A stretch of DNA of 34,148 nucleotides from a virus. Below are positions 13,644 to 21,823 of this stretch, in pieces. Where the stretch lies: IMG/VR virus record IMGVR_UViG_3300012204_000002, positions 1 through 34,148 of that record, one strand, 5' to 3'. The notes under the pieces were generated by a model. It had not been told where the DNA came from. It worked only from the letters and a program-made list of their open reading frames with translations, and searched no databases. The stretch's first letter is position 1. The number at the start of each line of letters is the position of its first letter. A program made the translations under genes and the position numbers.

Positions 13644-15497
13644 CTAGACGCCCATGGCTGAGATCTTGCCGCTGGCGACCCAGGCCTCGGTGATCTTGTT
13701 GCTGATGCCGCTGACCGAGAACTGAGCCGTGACCGGCACCGTGATTCGAAAGCTAGCGGTGAAGCTCTTAGCCGCAATCGTCGCCAGCTTGGCGTCGACG
13801 CCGCCCATCTTGCCGATGAAGCTCGCCGTCTGGCCGCTGAGCCGAGCGCTCCATGCAGCATTGGAGCGGGTGCCTGCCTGAGTCACGCTCTCCAACCGGT
13901 TCAACCGTTCGACCATGGCCTGACGCTGAGCGTTGACTGCAGCGGGGACTCGACCCGCCTCTGAGCGCTGCAGACGCAGCAGATCAGCGCTGGTAGCTCG
14001 CGAGCGCTCGAAGCCCGATGTCAGTTCTTTCTTGAGCGAACTGATACCTGGCGGCAGCGGACGCAGTTGCTCAGCCAAGGTATCGATCTCGTGCAGGGTG
14101 GCAACGGGGATACCTGCCCGGTTTTCAGCCTTCGAGGCGAACTGCCACAGGCCCTCAAGCGTTGTGCCGCTCCGGTTGATCGCCTCCTGTAGGTCGACGC
14201 CCTGGCTCAGCAATTGGCCGAACATGCCCGATTGAACTTCGGGAGCGACGTTGCTCCCTTCACTGAGAATCGTGCCCGCCGCGATGACCCCCGCTGCCCC
14301 ACCGGCAAGCGCCAGGCCCTTGAGACCGAAGCCGCCTTTACCGCCAACGCCGGGGACACCACCGCTATTGACCACGCCGGCGTTGATATTCACCACCCCG
14401 GCATTCATGTTGAGAATGCCCTTGATCAGCCCCGAGGCCAGCGAGCCGACGATATTGCCCAGCGCCCCGCCGGTCAGCTTGTTCAGCCCCCAGCCCGTGA
14501 TGACTGCCTGTTGCACCCAAGGCGGCAGGGACAGGAAGGTATCGAGGATGGTCTTGGCCACGTCGCGGGCGGTCTTGAGTCCATCGATCACCGTGTCCCA
14601 ATCGACCTCAGTGGTCAGGAAGTCGAGCGCGTCGTCCATCGCCTTGGCGATCGACGCCCCGAAGTCCTCGATGCCGGCCATCACTGCCGGGTCAGCCAGG
14701 AAGCTCTGGAGCTTGCCAGCCGCCTTCTCGATCAGCGGCAGGAAGGCCGTGGCCAGCACCATCTGGGCGTCCTCGATGCTGTCGCTGACGGCCGCCATGC
14801 GGCCCTCGAAGGTCTTGCCAGCCGCGGCGAAGGACCCACCGAACTCGGTACCCAGCTCGCGCAGGATGATCTGCTGGGCACCATACAGGTCGTTCTGGCG
14901 GATCAGCTCCTTGATCTGGTCCCGCTGCTGCATGGTCAGGTTGACACCCACCCGGCGCAGCGCGGTAAAGCCGCTAACCGGGTCCTGCAGCGCCTTGCCG
15001 ATCCTGATCATGGTCGTCTGCAGGCCTTCGGGGCCGCCGCCCATGGCCTCGTTCATGTCAAGCGCGGCCTTCAGCGCCGGCTCGAACGCCTTGTCATTGA
15101 CGTTGGTGAAGGTCAGCAGCATGTTCTCCGCCGACTGAATGACCTTGTCGTCGATGGTGGCGTTGAGGCCCTCGTACTTTTCAGCCAAGTTGCGGACCTG
15201 CTCGGCCTGAATGCCGGCCGCCCCGGCGGTCGACTTCAGGACGGCGGCAGTCTGGGCCTGGACGTTCTGAAGCTCCTGCAGTGACTCAATCCCGGCCCGC
15301 ACCTGAGTGATGATGCCGACCGCCGCACCGATCCCCGCCACCGTCACGCCACGGGCGATGTTGCGCCCAGCCGTAGCCAGACCACGCTGCGCCTCGCTAC
15401 CGATACCGCCCAAGTCGCGCTTGACGCTGGCGATGGCGCCGCTGGCCAGGTTCTTGGCCTTGATTAGGATGTTCAGCTCACGAGAGGCCATCGTCAT
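13644..15497 (-). CDS. Tail tape measure protein, 617 aa
   Basis: A tape measure protein that sets tail length. It opens MASRELNILIKAKNLASGAI, has hydrophobic Gly/Ala-rich helices (VTVAGIGAAVGIITQV near residue 52, LALAGGAAGVIAAGTIL near 400) and the typical helical block FTNVNDKAFEPALKAALDMN and IRIGKALQDPVSGFTALRRV. At about 0.15 nm per residue, the usual rule, 617 residues imply a tail of roughly 90 nm. Its start overlaps the end of the chaperone frameshift product by 20 bases. ATG 15491 is an alternative start. Confidence 0.92.
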   Translation of the reverse strand: MTMASRELNILIKAKNLASGAIASVKRDLGGIGSEAQRGLATAGRNIARGVTVAGIGAAVGIITQVRAGIESLQELQNVQAQTAAVLKSTAGAAGIQAEQVRNLAEKYEGLNATIDDKVIQSAENMLLTFTNVNDKAFEPALKAALDMNEAMGGGPEGLQTTMIRIGKALQDPVSGFTALRRVGVNLTMQQRDQIKELIRQNDLYGAQQIILRELGTEFGGSFAAAGKTFEGRMAAVSDSIEDAQMVLATAFLPLIEKAAGKLQSFLADPAVMAGIEDFGASIAKAMDDALDFLTTEVDWDTVIDGLKTARDVAKTILDTFLSLPPWVQQAVITGWGLNKLTGGALGNIVGSLASGLIKGILNMNAGVVNINAGVVNSGGVPGVGGKGGFGLKGLALAGGAAGVIAAGTILSEGSNVAPEVQSGMFGQLLSQGVDLQEAINRSGTTLEGLWQFASKAENRAGIPVATLHEIDTLAEQLRPLPPGISSLKKELTSGFERSRATSADLLRLQRSEAGRVPAAVNAQRQAMVERLNRLESVTQAGTRSNAAWSARLSGQTASFIGKMGGVDAKLATIAAKSFTASFRITVPVTAQFSVSGISNKITEAWVASGKISAMGV

Positions 15498-16211
15498 CCT
15501 CGTCTAGGAGCAGGAGTTCGCGTAGCTGGGCACGTTGCTTGCGGGCTTCGATCAAACGGAGGCGAGCGCGATTGATACGGGACTGGGCCAGCAGCTTGGA
15601 TTGAGCAGGGGTACGAGCAGAGAGATCCCGCGCCGCGTCATCAATCTCCTCGGCGACGTGGTCGAGGTCAGCCGTCGCGCCGTCCATCAGCAGCCGGACG
15701 TACTCGATCCACTGGCGGGCCTGGACGACCCAGGTATCGGCAGTCCGCAGGCGACCCTCGGTCCATGGCCCATCGGCCAGGATCAGGAGGTCATACGCCT
15801 CAGCGGCATCGGTGGGATGAGGAACGCGCTCGCCAGCCAGTAGTTGGCTCAGCGAGCGCTTTAGGCGTTTGGGAGGTCGGCTTCCGCACGACCGGCGTCG
15901 TCGAGCTCGTCGATCGCCTTCCAGATGGCCGAAGCGGTGTCCTCATCGAGGTCGGACAGGGTGGCCTGAGTGATCGGCAGCAACTTGCCCCGGGCGTCGA
16001 CCAGGTTCCATTCCTTGAGCCGCTTGAGGAATCGGTAGCGGGCCATCGTCTCCACGCCCTGCGAGGCGGCATCGGCCAGGCCCATCTTGTCCATGTACGA
16101 GTAGTGCTCGCGCAGCTTCACCCAGTGCACCGGATACGGGCAGTTGGGGACGTCGCACGGCACGTCGATATCGACCTGGCGGATCGCGTTGCGATCGACG
16201 AGATGGGGCAT
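15478..16211 (-). CDS. Tail assembly chaperone GT-type fusion, made by -1 frameshift, about 244 aa
   Basis: Ribosomes starting at 16211 read 115 codons, slip back one base on C_CCA_AAC (15873-15867) and continue for 129 codons to the TGA at 15478. The added part begins RLKRSLSQLLAGERVPHPTD, is helical (DAAEAYDLLILADGPWTEGR, TWVVQARQWIEYVRLL) and ends with acidic LLLLDEDDDGLS. Tail chaperone pairs of this kind (lambda G/GT) coat the tape measure protein during tail assembly, and the tape measure gene follows directly. Without the shift, the downstream frame would have to start at ATG 15687, which leaves 170 bases of conserved-looking coding unexplained. Confidence 0.88.
15826..15859 (-). promoter_or_regulatory. 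Frameshift-stimulating RNA hairpin
   Basis: GCGCTCGC pairs perfectly with GCGAGCGC (8 bp) and, after a small internal loop, AGCCA pairs with TGGCT (5 bp) around the loop ACTAC. The stem begins exactly 7 bases after the slippery heptamer, the classic spacing for stimulating a -1 shift. Confidence 0.88.
15861..16211 (-). CDS. Tail assembly chaperone, G-type, 116 aa
   Basis: The unshifted product. It starts MPHLVDRNAIRQVDIDVPCD, has VHWVKLREHYSYMDKMGLAD, RYRFLKRLKEWNLVDARGKL and a helical acidic end (SDLDEDTASAIWKAIDELDD). Gene size, position between tail tube and tape measure, and the frameshift make the role clear. ATG 16211 follows GGAGGACC. The stop TAA (15863-15861) lies between the slippery site and the hairpin, so the ratio of the two products is set here. 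Confidence 0.88.
   Translation of the reverse strand: MPHLVDRNAIRQVDIDVPCDVPNCPYPVHWVKLREHYSYMDKMGLADAASQGVETMARYRFLKRLKEWNLVDARGKLLPITQATLSDLDEDTASAIWKAIDELDDAGRAEADLPNA
15867..15873 (-). promoter_or_regulatory. Slippery heptamer CCCAAAC for -1 frameshift
   Basis: C_CCA_AAC in the chaperone frame fits the X_XXY_YYZ rule. After slippage both tRNAs re-pair with CCC and AAA. The downstream frame is open for 129 codons, and a stable hairpin follows after 7 bases. Confidence 0.9.
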
Positions 16212-16246
16212 GGGTCGGTCCTCCGATTCCTCCGAACACACAACCA

Positions 16247-16283
16247 GAGCCCGCCCCGGTCGGAGGAGATCCGGGGCGGGCTC
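16247..16283 (-). terminator. Strong hairpin after tail tube gene (attenuator / anti-SD)
   Basis: A perfect 13-bp stem (GAGCCCGCCCCGG with CCGGGGCGGGCTC) and an 11-base loop lie between the major tail protein gene and the chaperone genes. It is followed by TGGTTGTGTG rather than a clean T-run, so termination would be partial. It probably lowers expression of downstream genes or protects the 3' end of the tail tube mRNA. The loop contains UCCUCCGA, complementary to two UCGGAGGA copies just downstream, one of them the chaperone ribosome site. Confidence 0.75.
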
Positions 16284-16298
16284 ATCAAGTTGCCGGGA

Positions 16299-17312
16299 CT
16301 ACGGCAGCGTCGCGTTGGCTACGCCTGCAATCACGGCCTGCAGATCGCTGGCCAGCGTCGAGTCGTAGACGTAGTAGCCGGCCACCGCCAGTAGCCGCTC
16401 GCTGTCGCGGCCGTCGGGGTTGACGTTGACGCTGGTGAATCGCACCCGGCCATCGATGGTGAAGGTCTTGGCACCTGAGCCGGTGGCCCTGACCCGCCAG
16501 CGCCGATCGGTCGGCAGCCCACCCGCCACGTTGAAGATGTCGTACACGTTGGTGATCGAGGAGGCGCTGATCTTCAGCAGCGCCTCGAAGCCGGTCTCGC
16601 GCTTGGTCCGACCCCGGCCGGTGGCCTTGTCTCCGGTGGCCGCACCGTAGATCCGGAATGGCTTGCCGTCAGTGACGTTGAGCCGGAACTGGACCAGGTG
16701 CGCGGCCAGCTCCGCCAGAGAGCCGAAGGCGGTAGCGACCGATCCCTCGGACAGGGTGGTGAACTGGCCCTCGATCGTCTCCAGCACCGTCGGCGCGGAC
16801 AGGGCTGGCGTGGCGGTGCTCTTCTCCTTGTCGACCGCCATCCAATCGCTGGTCATGTTCCACGGCGCGTTGCCGGGGACGGTCAAAGCATCGAAGCCAA
16901 TCGAGAAGCCGGTGCACACCGCACTGACCACATCCCAGTCCTGGGTGTCCTCGTTGACCTCGATGGTCTGGCTCTTGGTGTCGTCGGTCACGGTATTGCC
17001 GGTGAAGGTCTGGGTGTATGGACCGGCCCCGGTGTAGGTCGGAGCGGAGATCGCCGACTTGAGAATCTGCCCTAGATCCTCGAAGCGGGCCATGCTGTTG
17101 ATCGAGCCGGTTGCCGCCCGAATTCCGTTCTGGCCACGGCCCGCCTGGTGGCGGACGCTCATGCCGTAATCCTCATCGGGCGACTCGATCGAGCGGTCCA
17201 GCTCAAACTCCCCCGAGCCAGGTTCACACGGATAGATGGAGGTGGCTGGGACCGACGTCCCAAACGTCGTCTCCTGGCCGATCTGCAGGACTCGATAGAC
17301 GGCCTCGGACAC
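16299..17312 (-). CDS. Major tail (tail tube) protein, 337 aa
   Basis: A 337-residue strand-rich protein of the phage tail tube type. MSEAVYRVLQIGQETTFGTS is a common opening for these subunits. Later come IEVNEDTQDWDVVSAVCTGF, FRLNVTDGKPFRIYGAA and TFTIDGRVRFTSVNVNP. Length and position, just before the chaperones and tape measure, fit. Many copies stack as hexameric rings around the tape measure. GTG 17312 has a strong AAGGAG site, as expected for an abundant protein, and a strong hairpin follows the gene. Confidence 0.85.
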   Translation of the reverse strand: MSEAVYRVLQIGQETTFGTSVPATSIYPCEPGSGEFELDRSIESPDEDYGMSVRHQAGRGQNGIRAATGSINSMARFEDLGQILKSAISAPTYTGAGPYTQTFTGNTVTDDTKSQTIEVNEDTQDWDVVSAVCTGFSIGFDALTVPGNAPWNMTSDWMAVDKEKSTATPALSAPTVLETIEGQFTTLSEGSVATAFGSLAELAAHLVQFRLNVTDGKPFRIYGAATGDKATGRGRTKRETGFEALLKISASSITNVYDIFNVAGGLPTDRRWRVRATGSGAKTFTIDGRVRFTSVNVNPDGRDSERLLAVAGYYVYDSTLASDLQAVIAGVANATLP

Positions 17313-17315
17313 GGG

Positions 17316-17543
17316 TTACTCCTTCTCGGACGCGGCCGGGGATACCGACGCTGGGGCGGCAGTGGGCTTCGGCTTCGCTGCCTTCTTCTTGGCTGGTGCC
17401 TTGACCTCGGCATACAGGCCGCTCTTGACGAGCACGGCCAGCATCACGCCCTTGGGCAGCGCCTTCAGATCCGCGGGCTCAAGATCCCGCGTGGGAATGC
17501 CGCGGACGAATGTACCGTCCCCGACGTAACGCAACTTGGCCAT
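17316..17543 (-). CDS. Small structural-region protein with Lys/Ala/Pro tail, 75 aa
   Basis: A 75-residue protein. The compact N-terminal part (MAKLRYVGDGTFVRGIPTRD, LEPADLKALPKG) is followed by a low-complexity Lys/Ala/Pro tail (APAKKKAAKPKPTAAPASVS). Proteins with the RYVG...GIPxRDL opening are common just before tail tube genes, as far as I recall. It may bind the tail tube or connector. ATG 17543 follows GAGGAG. Confidence 0.7.
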   Translation of the reverse strand: MAKLRYVGDGTFVRGIPTRDLEPADLKALPKGVMLAVLVKSGLYAEVKAPAKKKAAKPKPTAAPASVSPAASEKE

Positions 17544-17551
17544 GGGTCTCC

Positions 17552-18013
17552 TCACTCATCGAAGAACTGCCGGACCAAAAAGCGCTCGACGTAATCGAGC
17601 GCTTCATCGCCGTATCGGTCCGCGACGCGGCTGATGACCGGGTTGGCGCGCAGACCCCGGATCTGATGACCGCGGCTGAATGCCCGCGTACCGCCGGCAT
17701 CGAAGGCCATCACGCTCTTGCGCTTGGGCTTGACCGTGTGACCTTTGGTGCCGCCGATCAGGAAGTGCCGGAACCACGCCTTCTTGGCGTCGTACTTGAC
17801 GATGCCGCCCGGCCTGTCGCGCTTCACCTGGCCGGCCCGCACCGCGGAGCGCATCCGCGCCCATGGCGTGGCGGCCTTGACCCTCGGTGCCAGGACCTTC
17901 TTGGCCGCATCAGCGGTGGCCTTTGACAGGGTCCGCTTGGCGTCCCGCGGATCCATTCGATCCAGGACGGCCATCACTTCGGCCATGCCCTTGACCTCGA
18001 TGGAAATGGGCAT
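17552..18013 (-). CDS. Head-tail joining / minor tail protein, HK97 gp10-like, 153 aa
   Basis: A 153-residue basic protein that resembles HK97 gp10-type head-tail completion proteins: EVKGMAEVMAVLDRMDPRDA, KATADAAKKVLAPRVKAATP, HFLIGGTKGHTVKPKRK and a C-terminal helix ALDYVERFLVRQF. In the related order connector, stopper, gp10-like, tail terminator, tail tube, it fits between connector and tube genes. ATG 18013 follows GGAGG. Confidence 0.75.
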   Translation of the reverse strand: MPISIEVKGMAEVMAVLDRMDPRDAKRTLSKATADAAKKVLAPRVKAATPWARMRSAVRAGQVKRDRPGGIVKYDAKKAWFRHFLIGGTKGHTVKPKRKSVMAFDAGGTRAFSRGHQIRGLRANPVISRVADRYGDEALDYVERFLVRQFFDE

Positions 18014-18027
18014 GGGGCGACCTCCGA

Positions 18028-18510
18028 CTAGGGGATCAGGGGGATGGTGTCCTCGGTCTTGATCTGCACGGCCAGCTCGATCACGGCGTACTCGACGCCG
18101 CCGTACTCGTGGATGCCGATACCGCTGCTCAGCGGAATGGCCTTCATGACTGGAGGCCCGATGCCCAACTTGGAAGCGCCGGCCAGCTGATCAATCAGCA
18201 CGCTCCACCACAGGTAGAGCGCCACCATGTCACGCTCAAGGTCACCGGAGCTCTGGCCGTAGTAGAAACGGACCGTGAACTCGTGCTCACTGGTGCGTAT
18301 TCCCCCGCCAAAGATCATGGTCGAACCGCCAGGCGCCGGCGGATAGACCTCGACGCATGGGAAGGCGGTCAGGTTGTTCGGCAGCCGCGCCGTCGACTCG
18401 CGGATGTTCGTGTACGGCAGCGCCGTGGCCGGGTTGGTGGGCGGCGTCACCACCCCTGGGGCGAAGCGCGCCGCCAGACCATCGGCGATGGCCAGCATGG
18501 CGAGCGCCAT
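18028..18510 (-). CDS. Putative tail terminator / minor tail protein, 160 aa
   Basis: A 160-residue protein. An N-terminal helix (LAMLAIADGLAARFAPG) is followed by a mixed domain with strand pairs (HEFTVRFYYGQSSGDLERDM, YAVIELAVQIKTE). The size, fold pattern and place between connector and tail tube genes suit a tail terminator ring protein. ATG 18510 overlaps the connector stop (TGATG) without an obvious ribosome site, so translation is coupled. Confidence 0.6.
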   Translation of the reverse strand: MALAMLAIADGLAARFAPGVVTPPTNPATALPYTNIRESTARLPNNLTAFPCVEVYPPAPGGSTMIFGGGIRTSEHEFTVRFYYGQSSGDLERDMVALYLWWSVLIDQLAGASKLGIGPPVMKAIPLSSGIGIHEYGGVEYAVIELAVQIKTEDTIPLIP

Positions 18511-19415
18511 CAGAACGCCAACAGAGGCTGGTACCGCATCAGGGTCTGCTTATCCTCAGTCGCCACCCAACGCGAGACGACGGGATTGCCGGTGAGCTGA
18601 TCGTTGCCGACGATATCGGTATGACCTGATTGACGACCGTTCCAGGCCCGTACCGCGATGGCGATGGCTACCGCTCGCACGTCATTCGGAATCGTCGCCG
18701 GCCCGCCAACTCCGTTGAGCCTGATATTGGCGTAGCCGCCTGGGAAGGAGAAGTATGGCCCGGTCGGATGATCGCTCAGCACGATCTTGGTGGCCGGCCT
18801 GGCAGCGTCCAGATCAAGGGGTCGTAGGAATGCATCAGCGGTGATGCTGGTGAACGTCCCGCCGGTGGTGGTGGCCACCTCTAGGTTGGTGATCGAGCGG
18901 ATGCCACGCGGCACCATCAGCGCCCGTCCCCAATCGGTCACGTTGCCTCTCGGATACAGCCATCCGTCAAACAAGGCATTGCTATAGGTAAATGGGCGCA
19001 GCGACCGTCCCACAAACGTGTCGATCCAGTCATTGACCTCATCGCAGATCTGCTCAAGCAGGGTGTCATCGACGGTATCGGGGATGTTGGCCCGCAGCTT
19101 CAACAGTTCGCTGGTGACATAGCCGCCGACCCCAACTTGGAAGGCAGCCGACCAGTCACTGGTCCGGGTGGCACCGGAGTTCTCGAAGCGGGTGCGGTAC
19201 CAGGTTGTGCTCGTACCGTTGGGGTCGTACCCCGGATACGAGCCCGTACCTGTTACCAGCGGGATCGTCGGCGTCGAGCCGGTGCCGATCAGGTCGGCGA
19301 AGGCACCCGCTTCGGTAGCCGATGACTGGACCCGGATTACCGCACCCGCCCCGTAGGCTCCAGCGTTTAGCAGCTCGTCGGGATTGTCGGCGATGATCTG
19401 CAGGATGTTGGCCAT
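18510..19415 (-). CDS. Head-tail connector with N-terminal fibronectin/Ig-like domain, 301 aa
   Basis: Residues 1-95 look like an Ig/fibronectin III-like domain (AVIRVQSSATEAGAFADLIG, TTWYRTRFENSGATRTSDWS). From residue about 100 comes a helical connector part (TSELLKLRANIPDTVDDTLL, EQICDEVNDWIDTFVGRSL) similar to gp6-type head-tail adaptors, then a strand-rich part and a C-terminal helix. The fusion is unusual for an adaptor. The Ig-like domain could decorate the neck and bind cell-surface sugars weakly. ATG 19415 follows GGAG. Confidence 0.7.
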   Translation of the reverse strand: MANILQIIADNPDELLNAGAYGAGAVIRVQSSATEAGAFADLIGTGSTPTIPLVTGTGSYPGYDPNGTSTTWYRTRFENSGATRTSDWSAAFQVGVGGYVTSELLKLRANIPDTVDDTLLEQICDEVNDWIDTFVGRSLRPFTYSNALFDGWLYPRGNVTDWGRALMVPRGIRSITNLEVATTTGGTFTSITADAFLRPLDLDAARPATKIVLSDHPTGPYFSFPGGYANIRLNGVGGPATIPNDVRAVAIAIAVRAWNGRQSGHTDIVGNDQLTGNPVVSRWVATEDKQTLMRYQPLLAF

Positions 19416-19418
19416 CGG

Positions 19419-20810
19419 TTACTCCGGCAATGGATGAATGGTCCGGGCACCCGGGCTCAGTGCGATAGCCCCACTATCGGGTATCGCCTGGATCGCTGAG
19501 CCAATCGGTGGAAGACCGCCGCTGACGATTGAGAAGGTCGTCACCGTGGGCGCATATCCCATCAGACTCAGTGCCGCAGTCCCCGGCGTAACGGTGACCG
19601 GCGTCAGGACCGTCGCCGCGAAGGTGCTCAGCACCAGGCTGGCGGTCGCCGGTGTGACGAGCTGGTTATCGGTCAGGACGACGGTCGGCGCGAAGCCGGT
19701 CAAGCTGAGTGCCGCTACCCCAGGCGTGACACTCACCCCAGCCGCCACGCTAGGAGCGAAGGTTGTCAGTGTCAGGCTGGCCGTGCCTGGCGTAACCAGT
19801 TGATGGTCAGTCGCTGTCACCGTCGGCGCGAAAGTGGACAGCGTCAGCGTCGCTAGACCGGGACTGACACTGACTGGCGTACTGACTGTCGGCGCGAACG
19901 CGGTTAGTGTCAGGCTTGCCACGCCCGGCGTCAGCACGAGGCCGCTACTGACGCTGACATCCGGCGCGAAGGTGGCCAGCGTCAGCACTGCCACGCCAGG
20001 AGTGACGCTGACTGGCGTGGAGACCGTTGGCGCGAAGCCTGTCAACGCCAGCGACGCGACGTCGGGTGTGACGAGGACGTTGTTGGTGACCGTGACTGTC
20101 GGGGCGAAGAGGATCGTCGTCAGGCTGGCGACACCCGGCGTAACGGCGGTATCGACGATCGGGTGGACCATGATCGTCTGCGATCGCCACGCCGCAGAGA
20201 CATCCACCCCGAAGGTGCCGGGGTTTTCCGCCGCTCCCGTATTCAGCTGGCGTTCAGCGCTGAGGATCAAGCCACCGAGGTTGGTCCCTGCCGTTCCGCA
20301 CGACTTCTGGCGCGGCGGCGAGGGCGTGTAGTTGGTGGGAGGGGTGTTACCCCAGGTATCGTCGTCCGCTTCCTCGCCGGCCATGCCGGCGAAGGCGATG
20401 AACAAGTAGTCCTTGGTGCTGCTCGGAGCGGCTGAGGCCGGCGGATCGGGGGTGGCCGAGGTGCCGGTTGCGGTGGTGCCGATCTGCGGAGCCTGCGCCG
20501 CAGGGTTGATGGCACCGGAGATGCGATACGCAATCGTCGCGTCGCGGGTGCTGGCCGATGAGGTGAGCGTGTACGACGCTGGCTCGCTGCCGTCCATCCA
20601 GCGATAGGCGATGTACAGCCCGTTGGCTACACCCTCATCGAGGAGTTCGGTGAGCGAGGCGTGAGCATTGATGGTCGCCGCCGTCGAGCCAAGATCCGAG
20701 ATGATGAGCAGCAGCTGATTGGCCGTCGCCGTCGGCAGCGTGATGACGTGGCTGGTGCCAGCGGTATTAGTCGAACTCTCGATCGCCTCTTGAACGACGG
20801 GGAAGGCCAT
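19419..20810 (-). CDS. Repeat-containing structural/decoration protein, 463 aa
   Basis: Residues 1-215 form a strand-rich domain (IESSTNTAGTSHVITLPTAT, QLLLIISDLGST, AYRWMDGSEPASYTLTSS). After that, nine repeats of the VTPGVASLTLTTFAPTV type fill residues about 215-435. The repeats alternate strictly between 24 and 22 residues, which makes a 46-residue double unit. A Pro/Gly-rich end follows (SGGLPPIGSAIQAI). Beta repeats like these often form fibres or head/neck decorations. Position among connector genes suggests a virion protein. Start at ATG 20810, just after the upstream stop. Confidence 0.7.
   Translation of the reverse strand: MAFPVVQEAIESSTNTAGTSHVITLPTATANQLLLIISDLGSTAATINAHASLTELLDEGVANGLYIAYRWMDGSEPASYTLTSSASTRDATIAYRISGAINPAAQAPQIGTTATGTSATPDPPASAAPSSTKDYLFIAFAGMAGEEADDDTWGNTPPTNYTPSPPRQKSCGTAGTNLGGLILSAERQLNTGAAENPGTFGVDVSAAWRSQTIMVHPIVDTAVTPGVASLTTILFAPTVTVTNNVLVTPDVASLALTGFAPTVSTPVSVTPGVAVLTLATFAPDVSVSSGLVLTPGVASLTLTAFAPTVSTPVSVSPGLATLTLSTFAPTVTATDHQLVTPGTASLTLTTFAPSVAAGVSVTPGVAALSLTGFAPTVVLTDNQLVTPATASLVLSTFAATVLTPVTVTPGTAALSLMGYAPTVTTFSIVSGGLPPIGSAIQAIPDSGAIALSPGARTIHPLPE
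19540..20150. repeat. In-frame ~138-bp double repeats
   Basis: Nine degenerate units of about 66 and 72 bp in alternation encode the 22- and 24-residue beta repeats of the gene at 19419-20810. The shared core reads as GTGACNCCNGGCGTGGC in the coding direction. They are diverged at the DNA level, so they are old rather than fresh duplications. Confidence 0.75.
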
Positions 20811-20812
20811 GG

Positions 20813-21241
20813 CTAGGCCAGCGTGAAGATGCCGCTCGCATGTAGCGCAATGGTCAGGGTATTGCCATTGGTGGCGGTCACATCAGCGGGGGTGCTATCC
20901 AAGAGGCAGTAGCACACCACGTCCCCGCCTGACTCGTACAGGACGGCGAAGCGGGCCGTGATGCTCCCTCCCGAAGCGGTCCACACCATGTCCGCCGGAT
21001 CGTCGACCGTGACCGTCGTTGTTCCCGACAGGGTCAGCGCGCCCAGCGAGATGCCGCCAGTGGTGTAGCCGTTGGCGTTGGCGTGCTCGTTGGTCACGCC
21101 GGCATAGGTCGTACTCGCGGCGCCGATGTTCGAGGTTGACAGGAACAGCGCCACCTTGAAGGTGTCGGTATCGAAGTCGAAGGTGCCGTTGAGCATTCGC
21201 GTGCGGGCACCGTCGGTAAAAGTCCAGGCTCCAGCAGCCAT
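20813..21241 (-). CDS. Conserved phage structural protein, 142 aa
   Basis: A 142-residue strand-rich protein: GAWTFTDGARTRMLNGTFDF, TFKVALFLSTSNIGAAST, YAGVTNEHANANGYTTGG, TTVTVDDPADMVWTASGGSI. From memory this family is widespread in phages of uncultured bacteria, near capsid genes, and its role is not settled. A head decoration or head-tail interface role fits. ATG 21241 follows GGAG. Confidence 0.75.
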   Translation of the reverse strand: MAAGAWTFTDGARTRMLNGTFDFDTDTFKVALFLSTSNIGAASTTYAGVTNEHANANGYTTGGISLGALTLSGTTTVTVDDPADMVWTASGGSITARFAVLYESGGDVVCYCLLDSTPADVTATNGNTLTIALHASGIFTLA

Positions 21242-21253
21242 TAGGGGGATCTC

Positions 21254-21823
21254 CTACGCGGCATAGATGAGCGTCACGTCCGAGGCGGCAGCCAGGGTGG
21301 CCTTCAGGAAGCCGCCCGTATCGATCTGGTAGTAGTAGGTGCCCTCGGCGATGCTCGACTTGAGCGTAGCGAAGGCTCCACCCCCATCCGCCAGGATGAC
21401 GGTCCCCGCCGCAGTGGTATTGACCACCACGGCATACAGCTGACCACCGGCATCGAGCACTGCGGAGCCGGCTTCGCAGCCCACCACCAGCGTGTCGTTG
21501 GATCCGGCGATGACCCAGCCCGCACCGACCACTCCGGTGACGGTCACGAAGAACTTGGTGCCGGTGGCAAGGCTGTCGGCGACCGGGGTGATGACGTCGG
21601 AGATGGTCGCCCCATGCAGGTCGGTGCCGGTGATGGTGACGGTGCCCAGCGTGTCGGTGGTGACGACCGTGGTATGGGTGATGGTGATGCGCCGTGCGCC
21701 AGGCGTGGTGGGCATGGTGGCATTAGCGACGCTGTAGGCGCCCACGATCATGTTGGTGCTGGTCACGAAGCGGTTGGTGACCGCCGGATTGGCGGCCGAC
21801 AGGCGCATCTTGCTGAAGGCCAT
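21254..21823 (-). CDS. Conserved structural protein, likely capsid-associated, 189 aa
   Basis: A 189-residue protein, almost entirely short strands: ITITHTTVVTTDTLGTVTIT, GTKFFVTVTGVVGAGWVIAG, LYAVVVNTTAAGTVILADGG and SIAEGTYYYQIDTGGFLK. There are few charged residues and no membrane helix, as in virion surface proteins. It lies three genes after the capsid in the head block. No named family is recognised. Start ATG 21823, next to the upstream TAG. Confidence 0.65.
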   Translation of the reverse strand: MAFSKMRLSAANPAVTNRFVTSTNMIVGAYSVANATMPTTPGARRITITHTTVVTTDTLGTVTITGTDLHGATISDVITPVADSLATGTKFFVTVTGVVGAGWVIAGSNDTLVVGCEAGSAVLDAGGQLYAVVVNTTAAGTVILADGGGAFATLKSSIAEGTYYYQIDTGGFLKATLAAASDVTLIYAA

